The notes under the pieces: model-generated
Databases searched by the model: none
Seen by the model: the letters and a program-made list of their open reading frames with translations, nothing else
Told to the model about the DNA's origin: nothing
Part shown: piece after piece, positions 1-8,640 of the stretch
How positions within the stretch are numbered: the stretch's first letter is position 1
Layout: each line of letters starts with the position of its first letter
Program-made: the position numbers and the translations under genes
NCBI GenBank assembly: GCA_963837165.1
Contig: CAWIMD010000004.1
Coordinates: forward strand, 682,001-746,000
DNA from: JAENWD01 sp963837165
GTDB taxonomy: Bacteria; Acidobacteriota; Vicinamibacteria; Vicinamibacterales; JAENWD01
Length of the DNA stretch: 64,000 nt
Reading direction: 5' to 3'

Positions 1-1
1 C

Positions 2-73
2 CGGCGGGCCAGACAGGGGGGCGACGCGCGGATCACCTACTACTGTCCGACCTGTCAGGAAACCGGACCATGA
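2..73 (+). CDS. C-terminal end of Fpg/Nei-type DNA glycosylase (partial)
   Basis: The gene enters from the left edge and reads through 23 codons to TGA. The visible tail ends ITYYCPTCQETGP. Its C-x2-C looks like the second half of the four-cysteine zinc finger that closes formamidopyrimidine-DNA glycosylase/endonuclease VIII proteins, which excise oxidised bases. The first cysteine pair and the catalytic N-terminus lie outside the window. The family call therefore rests on this short motif alone; another zinc-finger protein is possible. Confidence 0.5.
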   Translation, partial: RRARQGGDARITYYCPTCQETGP

Positions 74-86
74 CGGCCCGCCGTGC

Positions 87-473
87 TCAGGAATGACGCG
101 CAGCGCCGCCGTCGACCATGACCTTGCGCACGGTGGCCACCATGTCGTCGGGCAGGCACGGCTTGATCAGGAAGGCGTCGCAGCCGGCCTCCCGCGCGGC
201 GCCGGGGGCATCGGCGCGCCCGTGGCCGGTGAGCGCCACGACCGGGATGCCGGCCGTGCGCGTGTTCCGCTTCAGCGTCCGCGTGGCCGTCCAGCCATCC
301 ATGCCCGGCAGCGACAGGTCCATCAGGATCACGTCGGGCAGCAGCTCGAGCGCCTTGGCCACGGCTTCGTCGCCGGTTTCGGCCTCGGCCACGCTGAACC
401 CGCAGGCGCCCAGACACTCGGCGTACATCTCCCGGGCGTCCTGGTAGTCGTCCACCACCAGCACGAGAGGCAT
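87..473 (-). CDS. single-domain response regulator (CheY-like receiver)
   Basis: A 128-residue protein that is essentially one receiver domain. It shows the acidic pair (VVDD, residues about 6-9), the phospho-acceptor Asp in MDLSLPGMDG, the Thr in ALTGHG and the conserved Lys in LIKP. There is no output domain, so it probably acts by protein-protein contact after phosphorylation by a histidine kinase not in this window. An in-frame ATG lies 21 bases upstream (494). I chose 473 because the domain begins right after it. The upstream gene yajQ is divergent. Family assignment is firm; pathway unknown. Confidence 0.9.
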   Translation of the reverse strand: MPLVLVVDDYQDAREMYAECLGACGFSVAEAETGDEAVAKALELLPDVILMDLSLPGMDGWTATRTLKRNTRTAGIPVVALTGHGRADAPGAAREAGCDAFLIKPCLPDDMVATVRKVMVDGGAARHS

Positions 474-530
474 ACGCAGGCGTTCTGCTACCATGGCCTC
501 CGGACGCCGGGCACCGGCGTGAGTCTCTGC

Positions 531-1031
531 ATGGCCCAGCTCAATTCCTTCGACATCACCTCGACCGTGGATCTCCAGGAGGTCGACAACGCCCTCAACC
601 AGGCGCGCAAGGAGATCGCCCAGCGCTACGATTTCAAGGGAGCGCGCGCCGACATCGACTTCGATCGCGGGGAGCATACCATCACGATCGTGTCGGATGA
701 CAACTTCAAGCTGGAGGCGATCTGGGAAATCATCCAGTCGCGCCTCGTGCGCCGCCAGGTGCCGGTCAAGAACCTGAAGCCCGGCGACGTCGAGACCGTG
801 GGCGGCGGCGCGGTGCGGCGGGTCGTGTCGCTGCAGCAGGGCATCCCGGCCGAGGCGGCCAGGGACATCGTCAAGTTTCTGAAGGAGCGCAAGCTCAGGA
901 AGGTGCAGGCTGCCATCCAGGCCGACCAGATCCGCCTGTCGTCGCCGTCGAAGGACGAGCTGCAGGACGCGATGCGGCTGCTGCGGGACGAGGACTTCGG
1001 GATCGCGCTCCAGTTCGGGAACTACCGATAG
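531..1031 (+). CDS. yajQ: YajQ family nucleotide-binding protein
   Basis: The protein has 166 residues, the usual YajQ length. It starts with the typical SFDITSTVDLQEVDNALNQ stretch and contains the paired RNP-like alpha/beta folds (YDFKGARADIDF; ELQDAMRLLRDEDFGIALQF). YajQ proteins bind cyclic di-GMP and nucleotides and modulate transcription or translation in the cytoplasm. The ATG at 531 gives the family's normal N-terminus; longer in-frame starts upstream would run across the divergent receiver gene. It is monocistronic here. Confidence 0.93.
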   Translation: MAQLNSFDITSTVDLQEVDNALNQARKEIAQRYDFKGARADIDFDRGEHTITIVSDDNFKLEAIWEIIQSRLVRRQVPVKNLKPGDVETVGGGAVRRVVSLQQGIPAEAARDIVKFLKERKLRKVQAAIQADQIRLSSPSKDELQDAMRLLRDEDFGIALQFGNYR

Positions 1032-1054
1032 CTCACGCCGCGCGGCCGGGGCAG

Positions 1055-1305
1055 CGCTTCCTGCTTGTTCCCCCGCGTCGAGTGGCTTTGGCAGGAAGTC
1101 GCTGGCGCCCTGCTTCATGGCCGCGACTGCGGAGTCGAGCGTGCCTGCCCCGTCACGATGACGATGTCGCACCGCGGGCGGTCGTGCCTGAGCGCGGCGA
1201 GCGTCGCCATCCCGCTGCCATCGGGGAACGACAGGTCGAGCATGGCCGCATCGGGCCGCAGGCCCCCGGGCAGATCGACCGGCGGCGCGGAATCTTGAGG
1301 CGCCG
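1055..1305 (-). pseudogene. remnant of a receiver domain, frameshifted and truncated
   Basis: On the minus strand one frame reads MLDLSFPDGSGMATLAALR then IVIVTG. The neighbouring frame continues GAGTLDSAVAAMKQGASDF and LPKP. Together these match the second half of an NtrC-type receiver domain (phospho-Asp, Thr and Lys motifs). The frame changes at a C-run at 1148-1151, where one missing base would restore it. The N-terminal acidic pair is absent, a TAG lies just upstream, and the C-terminal side runs without a stop into the antisense of yajQ. The piece is therefore truncated at both ends and unlikely to be functional. Confidence 0.55.
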
Positions 1306-1312
1306 CCGGATT

Positions 1313-1879
1313 CTACTTGCGTCTCTCCAGGAACCCTCTGCCCTCGAATATCGCCGGCATCGCTTTTTCGATTCGCGCCACCCGCGTCGCCGACTGTTTG
1401 GCCGCGGCAAAGTGGTACAGGTAACTCCGTTGCCGCCCGGGCGTCAGCGCCTCGAAGGCGCGCTTGAAACGCGGGGCTCTTCGGAACCGTTCCTTCAGCT
1501 CATCGGGAACAGGACAATCGGAGGTCTTCTTCGGCTTCATCCGCAGCCCAGCGTTCTCGACCGCGATGGCCTCGCGCACGTAGGCCTTGATGGTCTCCGC
1601 CTTCGCCGCGATGTCTTTCGCGCTGGTGAACTTCATTACGCGCCCGGCGTGCACCTGGCCGAGCTGCACCAGCACCTTCTTCGAGTCCTTCAGCAGGGCG
1701 CCTTGGAAGAAGGCCAGCCCGAAGTAGTCTTTGAAGCCCTGCATGATGACGATGTTCTTCCCATCGACTGTGTAGGTGGGCTTACCCCACTTACACTCCT
1801 CCTGCATCCCAAGGCCGCCGAGCACCCGCCGCATCTCCGCGATCTCCGCCTCCCACCGCCCTCGATACGCCATCTCCAT
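1313..1879 (-). CDS. YdeI/OmpD-associated family protein (DUF1801 plus YdeI)
   Basis: A 188-residue cytoplasmic protein. The N-terminal half carries the DUF1801 pattern (EECKWGKPTYTVDGKNIVIM, then GFKDYFGLAFFQGALLKD). The C-terminal half has the YdeI-type region ending in YLYHFAAAKQSATRVARIEKAMP. Members are linked to stress or antimicrobial-peptide tolerance in a few bacteria, but the biochemical role is unknown. The ATG at 1879 follows an AAGGTGG ribosome-binding site at 8 bases, so I prefer it to the ATG at 1912. Confidence 0.82.
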   Translation of the reverse strand: MEMAYRGRWEAEIAEMRRVLGGLGMQEECKWGKPTYTVDGKNIVIMQGFKDYFGLAFFQGALLKDSKKVLVQLGQVHAGRVMKFTSAKDIAAKAETIKAYVREAIAVENAGLRMKPKKTSDCPVPDELKERFRRAPRFKRAFEALTPGRQRSYLYHFAAAKQSATRVARIEKAMPAIFEGRGFLERRK

Positions 1880-1940
1880 GCAAGCACCACCTTCTCTGAT
1901 CTCTTGGCACAACGTCTCGGTTCTTCAGAGTGATGTTTGA

Positions 1941-2951
1941 TTAGGGCCGCACCCGACCGCCGAACCAGGATGGGATGGGCAGGCTCCGCATCGTGTGCAG
2001 GCCGGGCGCGGCAGCGAGTACCTTCGGGATGGAGTTGACCGTGATCGAGGCGGTGGCCACGTCGCCGTGCACGCCGCCGGCGATCTTCATCGACAGGGGC
2101 GGGCTGCCCTTCACGTCCACCGAGTCGTACGACTCCGGCGCGCCGAGATACGCCTCCATGTGCAGGCGGATGATCGGCTCGCCCTTCACGTAGCCCGTGC
2201 CATCCTGAATCAGGCCGCAGACGCGGCCGGCCTCGACGGTGAGGAACTCGCTCGACACGGCCGTCTCGGCGCACTTCGGGACGATCGCGTCGGTCACCCG
2301 ATCGAGCGTCCATCCCATCGCGTCGGCGATCATGGCGATCGACTCGGTCAGGCCCACGTGGCGCACGCGCCCGTCGTCCACGCGGGCCTGGAACTCGGCC
2401 CGCCTCAGGCCGCAGCCGATCTTCTGCTGGAATGGCAGGCGCCGGGATCGCGCGTCCTGGATCCGGTTGACGGCAATCGCGTCCACGCGCTCGCAGACGC
2501 CGGTCAGCGTGATCGGCAGCGCATCCATCGTGAACCCGGGATTCACGCCCGTGCCGAGCACGGCGACCTTCGCCTTCCGCGCCGCGGCATCGATCACCGC
2601 GGCCAGGCGCCGGTTCGTGTAGGCCGGGTACGCCAGCTCCTCGGTGGTCGAGACGATCGGAATCCTGAGCCGCAGCAGCTCCTCGATCTGCGGCCACACT
2701 TTCTTGAGCGACGAGCTCGTGCACAGCGCGACCACATCGGGCCTGGCGGCCTTGACGGCCGCGCGGAGATCACCGGTGACCTTCACCCGCAGCGTCTTCC
2801 CGAGCCCTGCGACCTCGCCCAGGTCGCGTCCCGCCTTCGCCGGATCGATGTCTACGCCCGCCACGGCCGTGAACCCGGGCCGCGTCGCCACCTGCCGCAC
2901 CACGGCCGCACCAATGGGCCCGAGCCCCATGTGCATCACACGAATACGCAT
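1941..2951 (-). CDS. dihydrodipicolinate reductase-like NAD(P)-dependent oxidoreductase (2,4-diaminopentanoate dehydrogenase type)
   Basis: The protein has 336 residues and an N-terminal Rossmann fold (MGLGPIGAAVVRQ, then GVDIDPAKAGRDLGEVAG). A dehydrogenase core follows, with LGTGVNPGFTMDALP and the GCGLRRAEF region. It resembles 2,4-diaminopentanoate dehydrogenase and related enzymes acting on amino- or keto-acids. It is about 80 residues longer than DapB and lacks DapB's usual lysine-pathway context. The substrate cannot be read from sequence. A GGGAG ribosome-binding site precedes the ATG, and a TATAAT box lies 26 bases further upstream. Confidence 0.78.
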   Translation of the reverse strand: MRIRVMHMGLGPIGAAVVRQVATRPGFTAVAGVDIDPAKAGRDLGEVAGLGKTLRVKVTGDLRAAVKAARPDVVALCTSSSLKKVWPQIEELLRLRIPIVSTTEELAYPAYTNRRLAAVIDAAARKAKVAVLGTGVNPGFTMDALPITLTGVCERVDAIAVNRIQDARSRRLPFQQKIGCGLRRAEFQARVDDGRVRHVGLTESIAMIADAMGWTLDRVTDAIVPKCAETAVSSEFLTVEAGRVCGLIQDGTGYVKGEPIIRLHMEAYLGAPESYDSVDVKGSPPLSMKIAGGVHGDVATASITVNSIPKVLAAAPGLHTMRSLPIPSWFGGRVRP

Positions 2952-2977
2952 TCGATGAGCGCTCCCTGAAACGGACG

Positions 2978-2983
2978 ATTATA
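2978..2983 (-). promoter_or_regulatory. candidate -10 box of the oxidoreductase gene
   Basis: A perfect TATAAT on the minus strand ends 26 bases before the ATG at 2951. That leaves room for a leader of about 20 bases containing GGGAG. The expected -35 position falls inside the GAGGATAG tandem repeat and does not resemble TTGACA. Confidence 0.4.
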
Positions 2984-2988
2984 GCGGC

Positions 2989-3028
2989 CTATCCTCCTAT
3001 CCTCCTATCCTCCCATCCTCCTATCGTC
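2989..3028. repeat. period-8 tandem repeat (CTATCCTC x5)
   Basis: Five consecutive 8-base units of CTATCCTC with two substitutions lie between two divergent genes. On the minus strand the unit is GAGGATAG, a run of paired G tracts. The array covers the expected -35 region of the minus-strand gene. Confidence 0.9.
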
Positions 3029-3060
3029 CCCCTCCCCCTGCTGGTGTAGCATGCGCCGGT

Positions 3061-5085
3061 ATGCGCCCAGCCGGTCTCGCGCCGCTCCTCGCGGGAGTCG
3101 CCGCCGCGGCACTCTGCGGCCCGGCGCTCCTTGCGCGGCAGCCCGCGACCGCCGTGCCCGCGCCCACTGCGCAGCCCGGCGGCGCGGAGGCCGGAGAGGC
3201 CGCGGCGCGGTCGCCGCGCAACGCCAGCTATTCGATCGACGTGGATCTCGACCCCGGCTCGCACTCGGTGACGGGGCGGGAGGTGATCACCTGGCGGAAC
3301 ATCACGTCGAAGCCCACATCCGAGCTCCGCTTCCACACGTACTGGAACGCCTGGCGCGACGCGCACTCGACCTGGATGCGCGAGCGCATCCGCGCCGCCA
3401 AGGCCTCCGGCGCGGACCTGTCGGACCTCGTCGACCGTCCGGCCGGCGACTGGAGCCGCATCGACGTGTCGGCGGTGCGACTGCTCGCCGGCGGCGCGAC
3501 GCCGATGACCGACCTGACCAGCGCGGTCCGTTACATCGCGCCCGACGACGGCAACGGGGACGACAGGACGGTACTGGCCGTGCCGCTGCCGAAGCCGGCG
3601 GCGCCCGGCGATACGCTGACCATCGAGGTGGCCTGGACGTCGCACGTGCCGCGCACGTTCGCGCGGACCGGTGTCATCGGCCGCTTCTACTTCATCGCAC
3701 AATGGTTCCCCAAGCTCGGCGTGCTCGAGGACGCCGGCTGGAACGCGCATCAGTTCCACGCGGGCACCGAGTTCTTCTCGGATTACGGCGTCTACGACGT
3801 GCGCATGACGGTGCCCCGCGGCTGGGTCGTCGGCGCCACGGGACGCGAGCAGTCGCGCACGGACACGCCCTCCGGAAAGACGGTGCATCACTATGTCGAG
3901 CACGACGTCCACGACTTCGCGTGGACGACGAGCCCCGACTTCCTGGTGCGCACGGAGAAATTCGAGCATCCGCGGCTGCCGGCGGTCGAGATGCGGCTGC
4001 TGCTCCAGCCCGAGCATGCCGGCCAGGCCGAGCGCCATTTCGCCGCCACGCGCGCCACGCTCAGCTCGTATGGCGATTGGTACGGCCCCTACCCGTACGG
4101 CCACATCACCATCGTCGATCCCGCGTGGCAGAGCCGCGCCGGCGGGATGGAGTACCCCACGCTGTTCACGGCCGGCACGCGCTGGATTGCACCGGCCAGC
4201 GTGAACACGCCGGAGGGCGTGACGGTCCACGAGTGCGGCCACCAGTTCTGGTACGGGCTGTCCGGCAACAACGAGTTCGAAGACGCCTGGATGGACGAAG
4301 GGCTGAACACCTTCTCCACGGCACGCGTCCTGGACGAGACCTTCTCGCCGGCGTTCCAGTCCATGCGTCTGTTCGGCGGCTTCGTCCCGTGGGTCTTCCG
4401 CGACCTGCCGGTCTCGCGCGTGGTGGACGGCGACCGGATCGCGGGCTACCGCAGCGTGGCGACCTCCGACGTGCAGTCCACGCCGTCGTGGCGGTACTTC
4501 CCCGGCTCGGGTGGCGCGATCACCTACAACAAGACGGCGCTGTGGCTGCACACTCTGGAGCGGCTGATTGGGTGGCGGCGCCTGGATCGCGGGCTCGCCG
4601 CGTTCTTCGGGCGCGCGGAGTTCCATCACCCCTCGCCGGATCAGCTGTTCGGGGCGCTGAGCCAGGGGGCGGGCACCAACCTGGGCTGGTACTTCGACGA
4701 GGTCTACCGGTCGTCGAACGCGTTCGATTACGCGGTGTCGGAGCTGACCACGACGGCGTCGCACGACGGCTTCCATACCGAGGTCGTCGTGGCGCGCCGC
4801 GCGGGTGGCGTGTTCCCGGTCGACCTCCTGGTGCGTTTTGCGGACGGCTCGACGGCACGGGAGCGCTGGGACGGACGCGACCGGTGGAGGTTGTACACCT
4901 ACGACCGCGGGTCCGCGGCCGTCTCGGCGGAGGTGGATCCCGATCGCGTGCTCCTGCTCGACCTGGACTTCACCAACAACAGCCGTACCCTGACGCCGGC
5001 GTCGTCCGCGGCGGCGCGGCGCTGGGCGGCGCGGTGGCTCGTGTGGGCGCAGGATCTGGTGATGACGTATGCCTTCTTCGCCTGA
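3061..5085 (+). CDS. M1 family metallopeptidase, exported
   Basis: A 674-residue protein with a hydrophobic Ala-rich N-terminus that looks like a signal peptide. The gluzincin signature is clear: AGGMEYPTLFT (exopeptidase GxMEN-like, about residue 360), HECGHQFWYGL (HExxH, about residue 390) and DAWMDEGLN with the third zinc ligand. The zinc peptidase therefore probably trims peptides outside the cytoplasm. There is no Shine-Dalgarno sequence, but TAGCAT ends 8 bases before the ATG, suggesting a leaderless message. The 3' end overlaps the next membrane-protein gene by 17 bases. Confidence 0.9.
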   Translation: MRPAGLAPLLAGVAAAALCGPALLARQPATAVPAPTAQPGGAEAGEAAARSPRNASYSIDVDLDPGSHSVTGREVITWRNITSKPTSELRFHTYWNAWRDAHSTWMRERIRAAKASGADLSDLVDRPAGDWSRIDVSAVRLLAGGATPMTDLTSAVRYIAPDDGNGDDRTVLAVPLPKPAAPGDTLTIEVAWTSHVPRTFARTGVIGRFYFIAQWFPKLGVLEDAGWNAHQFHAGTEFFSDYGVYDVRMTVPRGWVVGATGREQSRTDTPSGKTVHHYVEHDVHDFAWTTSPDFLVRTEKFEHPRLPAVEMRLLLQPEHAGQAERHFAATRATLSSYGDWYGPYPYGHITIVDPAWQSRAGGMEYPTLFTAGTRWIAPASVNTPEGVTVHECGHQFWYGLSGNNEFEDAWMDEGLNTFSTARVLDETFSPAFQSMRLFGGFVPWVFRDLPVSRVVDGDRIAGYRSVATSDVQSTPSWRYFPGSGGAITYNKTALWLHTLERLIGWRRLDRGLAAFFGRAEFHHPSPDQLFGALSQGAGTNLGWYFDEVYRSSNAFDYAVSELTTTASHDGFHTEVVVARRAGGVFPVDLLVRFADGSTARERWDGRDRWRLYTYDRGSAAVSAEVDPDRVLLLDLDFTNNSRTLTPASSAAARRWAARWLVWAQDLVMTYAFFA

Positions 5086-6115
5086 CGCCTCGCGCGCGTT
5101 CCGGCGCGGGTGGGGCCGTGTGCTGGGGGCGCCGGCGCTCGTCGCGGGCGCGTGGATCGCCACCTGGCTCGTGGCGCTGCCGGCGGCCGTGGCGGTGCAC
5201 CAGGCGATCGAGCGCCAGCTCGGATCCAGCCTGGTCGCCGCACGCGTGGCGAACGGAGTGGATGTGGCCTGGTGGGAAGAGTTCCGCGCACAGGCGCGCG
5301 GCGTCGCGTCCACCTTCGAGCCGTCGGTGATTGGCGCGGCGGCGCCGCTCGCCAACTGGTCGGCGTTCGTGGACCACCCGCGTGTTGCCGCCCCGCTCGT
5401 CGCCACGATCGCGGCGGGGCTGCTGGCGTGGGTCTTCCTCACCGGCGGGCTCGTGGATCGCCTCGCCCGCGGACGCCCGATCGGCGCGCGCGCCTTCTTC
5501 GGCGCCTGCGGCGTGTTCTTCTTCCGGTTCCTCCGCCTCGGGATCCTCGCCGGGCTCGTGTATCTGCTCCTGGCCGGTCCCTGGCATCGCGTCCTCTTCG
5601 ACCACCTGTATCCGTGGATCACCCGCAACACGTCGGTCGAGCGCGTCTCGTTCGCGTGGCGCCTGGCGATGTACGCGGCGTGGCTCCTGCCTCTCGTGGC
5701 CGCGAACCTGGTCCTGGACTACGCCAAGATCCGCGCGGTGGTCGAGGATCGGCGGAGCATGATCGGCGCGCTGGCGGCCGGAGCGCGCTTCCTCTGGCGT
5801 CATCCCGTGCCGGCGATCAGTCTCTACCTCGCCAACACGCTCGCCCTGGGCGTGGCATTCGCGATCTACGTGCTCGCGGCTCCGGGCGTGCGGGCCGGCG
5901 ACCTCGGGATGCTGGTGGCGCTGGCGGCCGGGCAGGCCTGGATTCTCGCGCGCGTGGCGACGAAGCTCGCGTTTCTCTCCACGGCGGCTGTCCTGCTGCA
6001 GGACGGCCTGTCGCATGCCGATCACACCGCCGCCCCCCTGCCCGTCTGGCCGGAATCGCCCGCAGCGGAGGCCATCGAGAACGCGGCGAAGTACGGGATC
6101 CGGCCCCAGGCCTGA
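5069..6115 (+). CDS. multi-pass membrane protein, unknown function
   Basis: The protein has 348 residues with roughly six hydrophobic segments (for example PALVAGAWIATWLVALPAAV, LVYLLLAGPW, MYAAWLLPLVAANLVLDY and ISLYLANTLALGVAFAIYVL). I recognise no catalytic motif. The start overlaps the M1 peptidase gene by 17 bases, so the two are probably translated together and may work at the same membrane. The short hydrophilic tail ends in IRPQA. Confidence 0.75.
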   Translation: MPSSPDASRAFRRGWGRVLGAPALVAGAWIATWLVALPAAVAVHQAIERQLGSSLVAARVANGVDVAWWEEFRAQARGVASTFEPSVIGAAAPLANWSAFVDHPRVAAPLVATIAAGLLAWVFLTGGLVDRLARGRPIGARAFFGACGVFFFRFLRLGILAGLVYLLLAGPWHRVLFDHLYPWITRNTSVERVSFAWRLAMYAAWLLPLVAANLVLDYAKIRAVVEDRRSMIGALAAGARFLWRHPVPAISLYLANTLALGVAFAIYVLAAPGVRAGDLGMLVALAAGQAWILARVATKLAFLSTAAVLLQDGLSHADHTAAPLPVWPESPAAEAIENAAKYGIRPQA

Positions 6116-6164
6116 TGCGATCGCCGGGGCCGGTCCGCCCGGGCGCTGCTGGTAAGATCGGGAC

Positions 6165-8561
6165 ATGGTCGGGAGCACGATCCAGCACTATCGGATCCGG
6201 GACCGCCTCGGCGCGGGCGGGATGGGCGAGGTCTATCTCGCCGAAGACACCCGGCTCGGCCGTGAGGTCGCGCTCAAGTTCCTGCCTGCCGACGCACAGG
6301 CCGATCAGGAGCGGCGCAGCCGCTTCCTGACAGAGGCCCGCGCGGCATCGGCGCTCCGCTCGTCGAACATCGCCGCGATCTACGACATCGGCCAGCACGA
6401 GGGCGCCGATTACATCGTGATGGAGTACGTCGAGGGCGAAGTGCTGTCGGCCCTCATCCGCCGCGGACCGATGGCCGTTCCCGAGGCGCTCGACATCGGC
6501 TCCCAGGTCGCCGACGCGCTGATCGAGGCCCACGGGCGCGGGATCGTGCACCGCGACATCAAGAGCGCCAACATCATCGTGACGGCCCGCGGACACGTGA
6601 AGGTGCTGGACTTCGGGCTCGCCAAGTTCCTGCAGCCGCCCTCCGGCCGCGCCTCGCTGGACGCGGCGCTGACGATCGGCGAGGACACCATGGCCGGCAC
6701 GGTGCTCGGCACGGCGTCGTACATGGCGCCGGAACAGGCCCTCGGGCGCAGCGTGGACCAGCGCTCGGACCTGTTCTCCACGGGCGTCGTGCTGTACGAG
6801 ATGCTGGCGGGCCGCCTGCCATTCGAGGGCCGCACCTTCGGCGAGGTGATCGACGCGATCCTCCACCAGCCGCCGCCGGTGCTGGCACGCCTCAATCCGG
6901 CGGTCGGGCCCGAGGTCGACGGCATGGTGCTGAAGGCGCTCGAGAAGAACCCCGAGCACCGATACCAGACCGCGCGCGATCTGTTCGCGGACCTCCGCCG
7001 TGTCCGTGCATATCTCGAGGAGGTCGAACGTCACGGGTCGCGGGTTCGGAGCGGCACGACACTGCTGGCCGGCGCTGCGGCGACGCCGGACAACTCGATC
7101 GCCGTCGTGACCTTCGCGAACATCACGCGCGAGCCGGCGGACGAGTGGATCGGATCGGGAATCGCGGAAACCGTGAGCGCCGACCTCAAGAACGTCCGCG
7201 GGCTGACCGTGATCGGGCGTGAGCGGGTGTTCGATGCCCTGCGCAACCTCGAGCCGGCCGACTCGGGTGCGCAGGCCGACCGGTTCGCCATCGAGATCGG
7301 GCGGGGTCTCGGGGCCCGCTGGATCGTCGCCGGCGCCTTCCAGCGGCTCGGCGAGACCATCCGCATCACGGCGCGCTTCGTGGAGATCGCCACGGGGGCC
7401 GTCCTGCGCAACGTGAAGATCGACGGTCGCCTCGCGGAGATCTTCGCGCTGCAGGACCGCATCGTGTTCGAGCTCACGCGCGACCTGCACCTGACGCTGG
7501 AACCCTCGGCAATCGACGAGATCGAGCGTCCGGAAACCCGGTCCGTCGAGGCGTACGAGCTCTACTCGCGCGGCATGCTCAGCCTGCGGATGGCGTCGCG
7601 CGATGCGCCGGATCGCGCCATTCACCTGTTCGAGAAGGCGCTCGCGGTCGATCCCGACTACGCCGGGGCCTGGGTGGGCCTGGGCGCGGCGCACCGGATC
7701 AAGGGAACGTTCCTGGGGTTGCCGGAGGCGCTGCAGAAGGCGCTGGACGCCGCGGACCACGCGCTCACGCTGGATCCGCACCTGCCGGACGCGCACGTGG
7801 AGCGCGGCAGCGCCCTCTTCCTGCTCGGGCGCCCGGACGATGCGCTGCGCGCGCTGGCCGAGGCGATCGCGCTGGATCCCAAGCACGCCCGCGCCCACGC
7901 GACGCTGGCCCGGGTACACTGGGTCGGACGGGGCGACCTGGCCGCCGGCATCGCCGAGCTGGAGCGGGCCGTGGCCATCAACCCGCAGTTCGGCTACGCC
8001 CACCACCAGCTCGCGTATCTCTATACGGAGACGGGCGACTACGCCAAGGCCGAGGACCATGCGCGCCAGGCGGTGGAGCTGCAGGAGCAGTTCATCTCCG
8101 GCGAAGAAGGGTTCCTCGTCGTCGGCGCGCACACGCGCCTCGGCTACGCCTACTACCGGCAGGGCCGGTACGAAGAGGCGCTCGCCGAGTACCAGACCGA
8201 GCTGCTGTTCCTCTCGTCCAGCGACCACGTCCTCAAGGACCGCAGCCTGATCGAGCTCCACCAGAAGCTGGGAGCGGCGCTCGTGCGCCTCGGTCGGCCC
8301 GATGAAGCGAGGCGGCATCTCCGGCTCGCGATCCGGAGGTCCGAGGAGCGCGCCGCCATCGGCGAGACGGAAGCGGCGACTGGCTACTACGTCGCGGCTG
8401 CCTATGCCCTGCTGGACGATGCGGAGCAGGCGGTGAGAATCGTGCAGGCGTCGGTGGGAAAGCAGCCGCTGTACCGTCGGCGGCTCGCCAACGATCCGGA
8501 CTTCGAGGCCCTGCGCCCGGCACTGGGCGCCCTCGGCCTGCTCGACGCCGTCCCCGCCTGA
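6165..8561 (+). CDS. serine/threonine protein kinase with TolB-like and TPR regions
   Basis: A 798-residue protein with three parts. Residues about 1-285 form a Hanks-type kinase with GAGGMGEVYLA (P-loop), ALKFL (Lys), HRDIKSANI (about 128), DFGLAKF (about 149) and MAPEQ. Residues about 305-440 form the TolB/FlgO-like segment often found after such kinases (IAVVTFANITREPADEWIGSG). From about 470 to the end there are TPR repeats. No transmembrane helix is visible, so it is cytoplasmic. TAAGAT ends 6 bases before the ATG and there is no Shine-Dalgarno sequence. The architecture is characteristic of Acidobacteriota; the substrate is unknown. Confidence 0.93.
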   Translation: MVGSTIQHYRIRDRLGAGGMGEVYLAEDTRLGREVALKFLPADAQADQERRSRFLTEARAASALRSSNIAAIYDIGQHEGADYIVMEYVEGEVLSALIRRGPMAVPEALDIGSQVADALIEAHGRGIVHRDIKSANIIVTARGHVKVLDFGLAKFLQPPSGRASLDAALTIGEDTMAGTVLGTASYMAPEQALGRSVDQRSDLFSTGVVLYEMLAGRLPFEGRTFGEVIDAILHQPPPVLARLNPAVGPEVDGMVLKALEKNPEHRYQTARDLFADLRRVRAYLEEVERHGSRVRSGTTLLAGAAATPDNSIAVVTFANITREPADEWIGSGIAETVSADLKNVRGLTVIGRERVFDALRNLEPADSGAQADRFAIEIGRGLGARWIVAGAFQRLGETIRITARFVEIATGAVLRNVKIDGRLAEIFALQDRIVFELTRDLHLTLEPSAIDEIERPETRSVEAYELYSRGMLSLRMASRDAPDRAIHLFEKALAVDPDYAGAWVGLGAAHRIKGTFLGLPEALQKALDAADHALTLDPHLPDAHVERGSALFLLGRPDDALRALAEAIALDPKHARAHATLARVHWVGRGDLAAGIAELERAVAINPQFGYAHHQLAYLYTETGDYAKAEDHARQAVELQEQFISGEEGFLVVGAHTRLGYAYYRQGRYEEALAEYQTELLFLSSSDHVLKDRSLIELHQKLGAALVRLGRPDEARRHLRLAIRRSEERAAIGETEAATGYYVAAAYALLDDAEQAVRIVQASVGKQPLYRRRLANDPDFEALRPALGALGLLDAVPA

Positions 8562-8640
8562 CGCCTGACGGTCCGCGCATCCGGCCCCGAAGCGCCGCGC
8601 TGCCTGTGGAAAAGGCGCGTTTTCCCCCGAGCGGCGAGGA

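Noticed and set aside
2989..5631. An 880-residue open frame on the minus strand opposite the M1 peptidase and membrane protein genes
   Set aside because: It is the mirror of real genes in GC-rich DNA: low-complexity Arg/Ala/Pro sequence, no domain motifs, and it runs through the tandem repeat. The plus-strand proteins have clear signatures.
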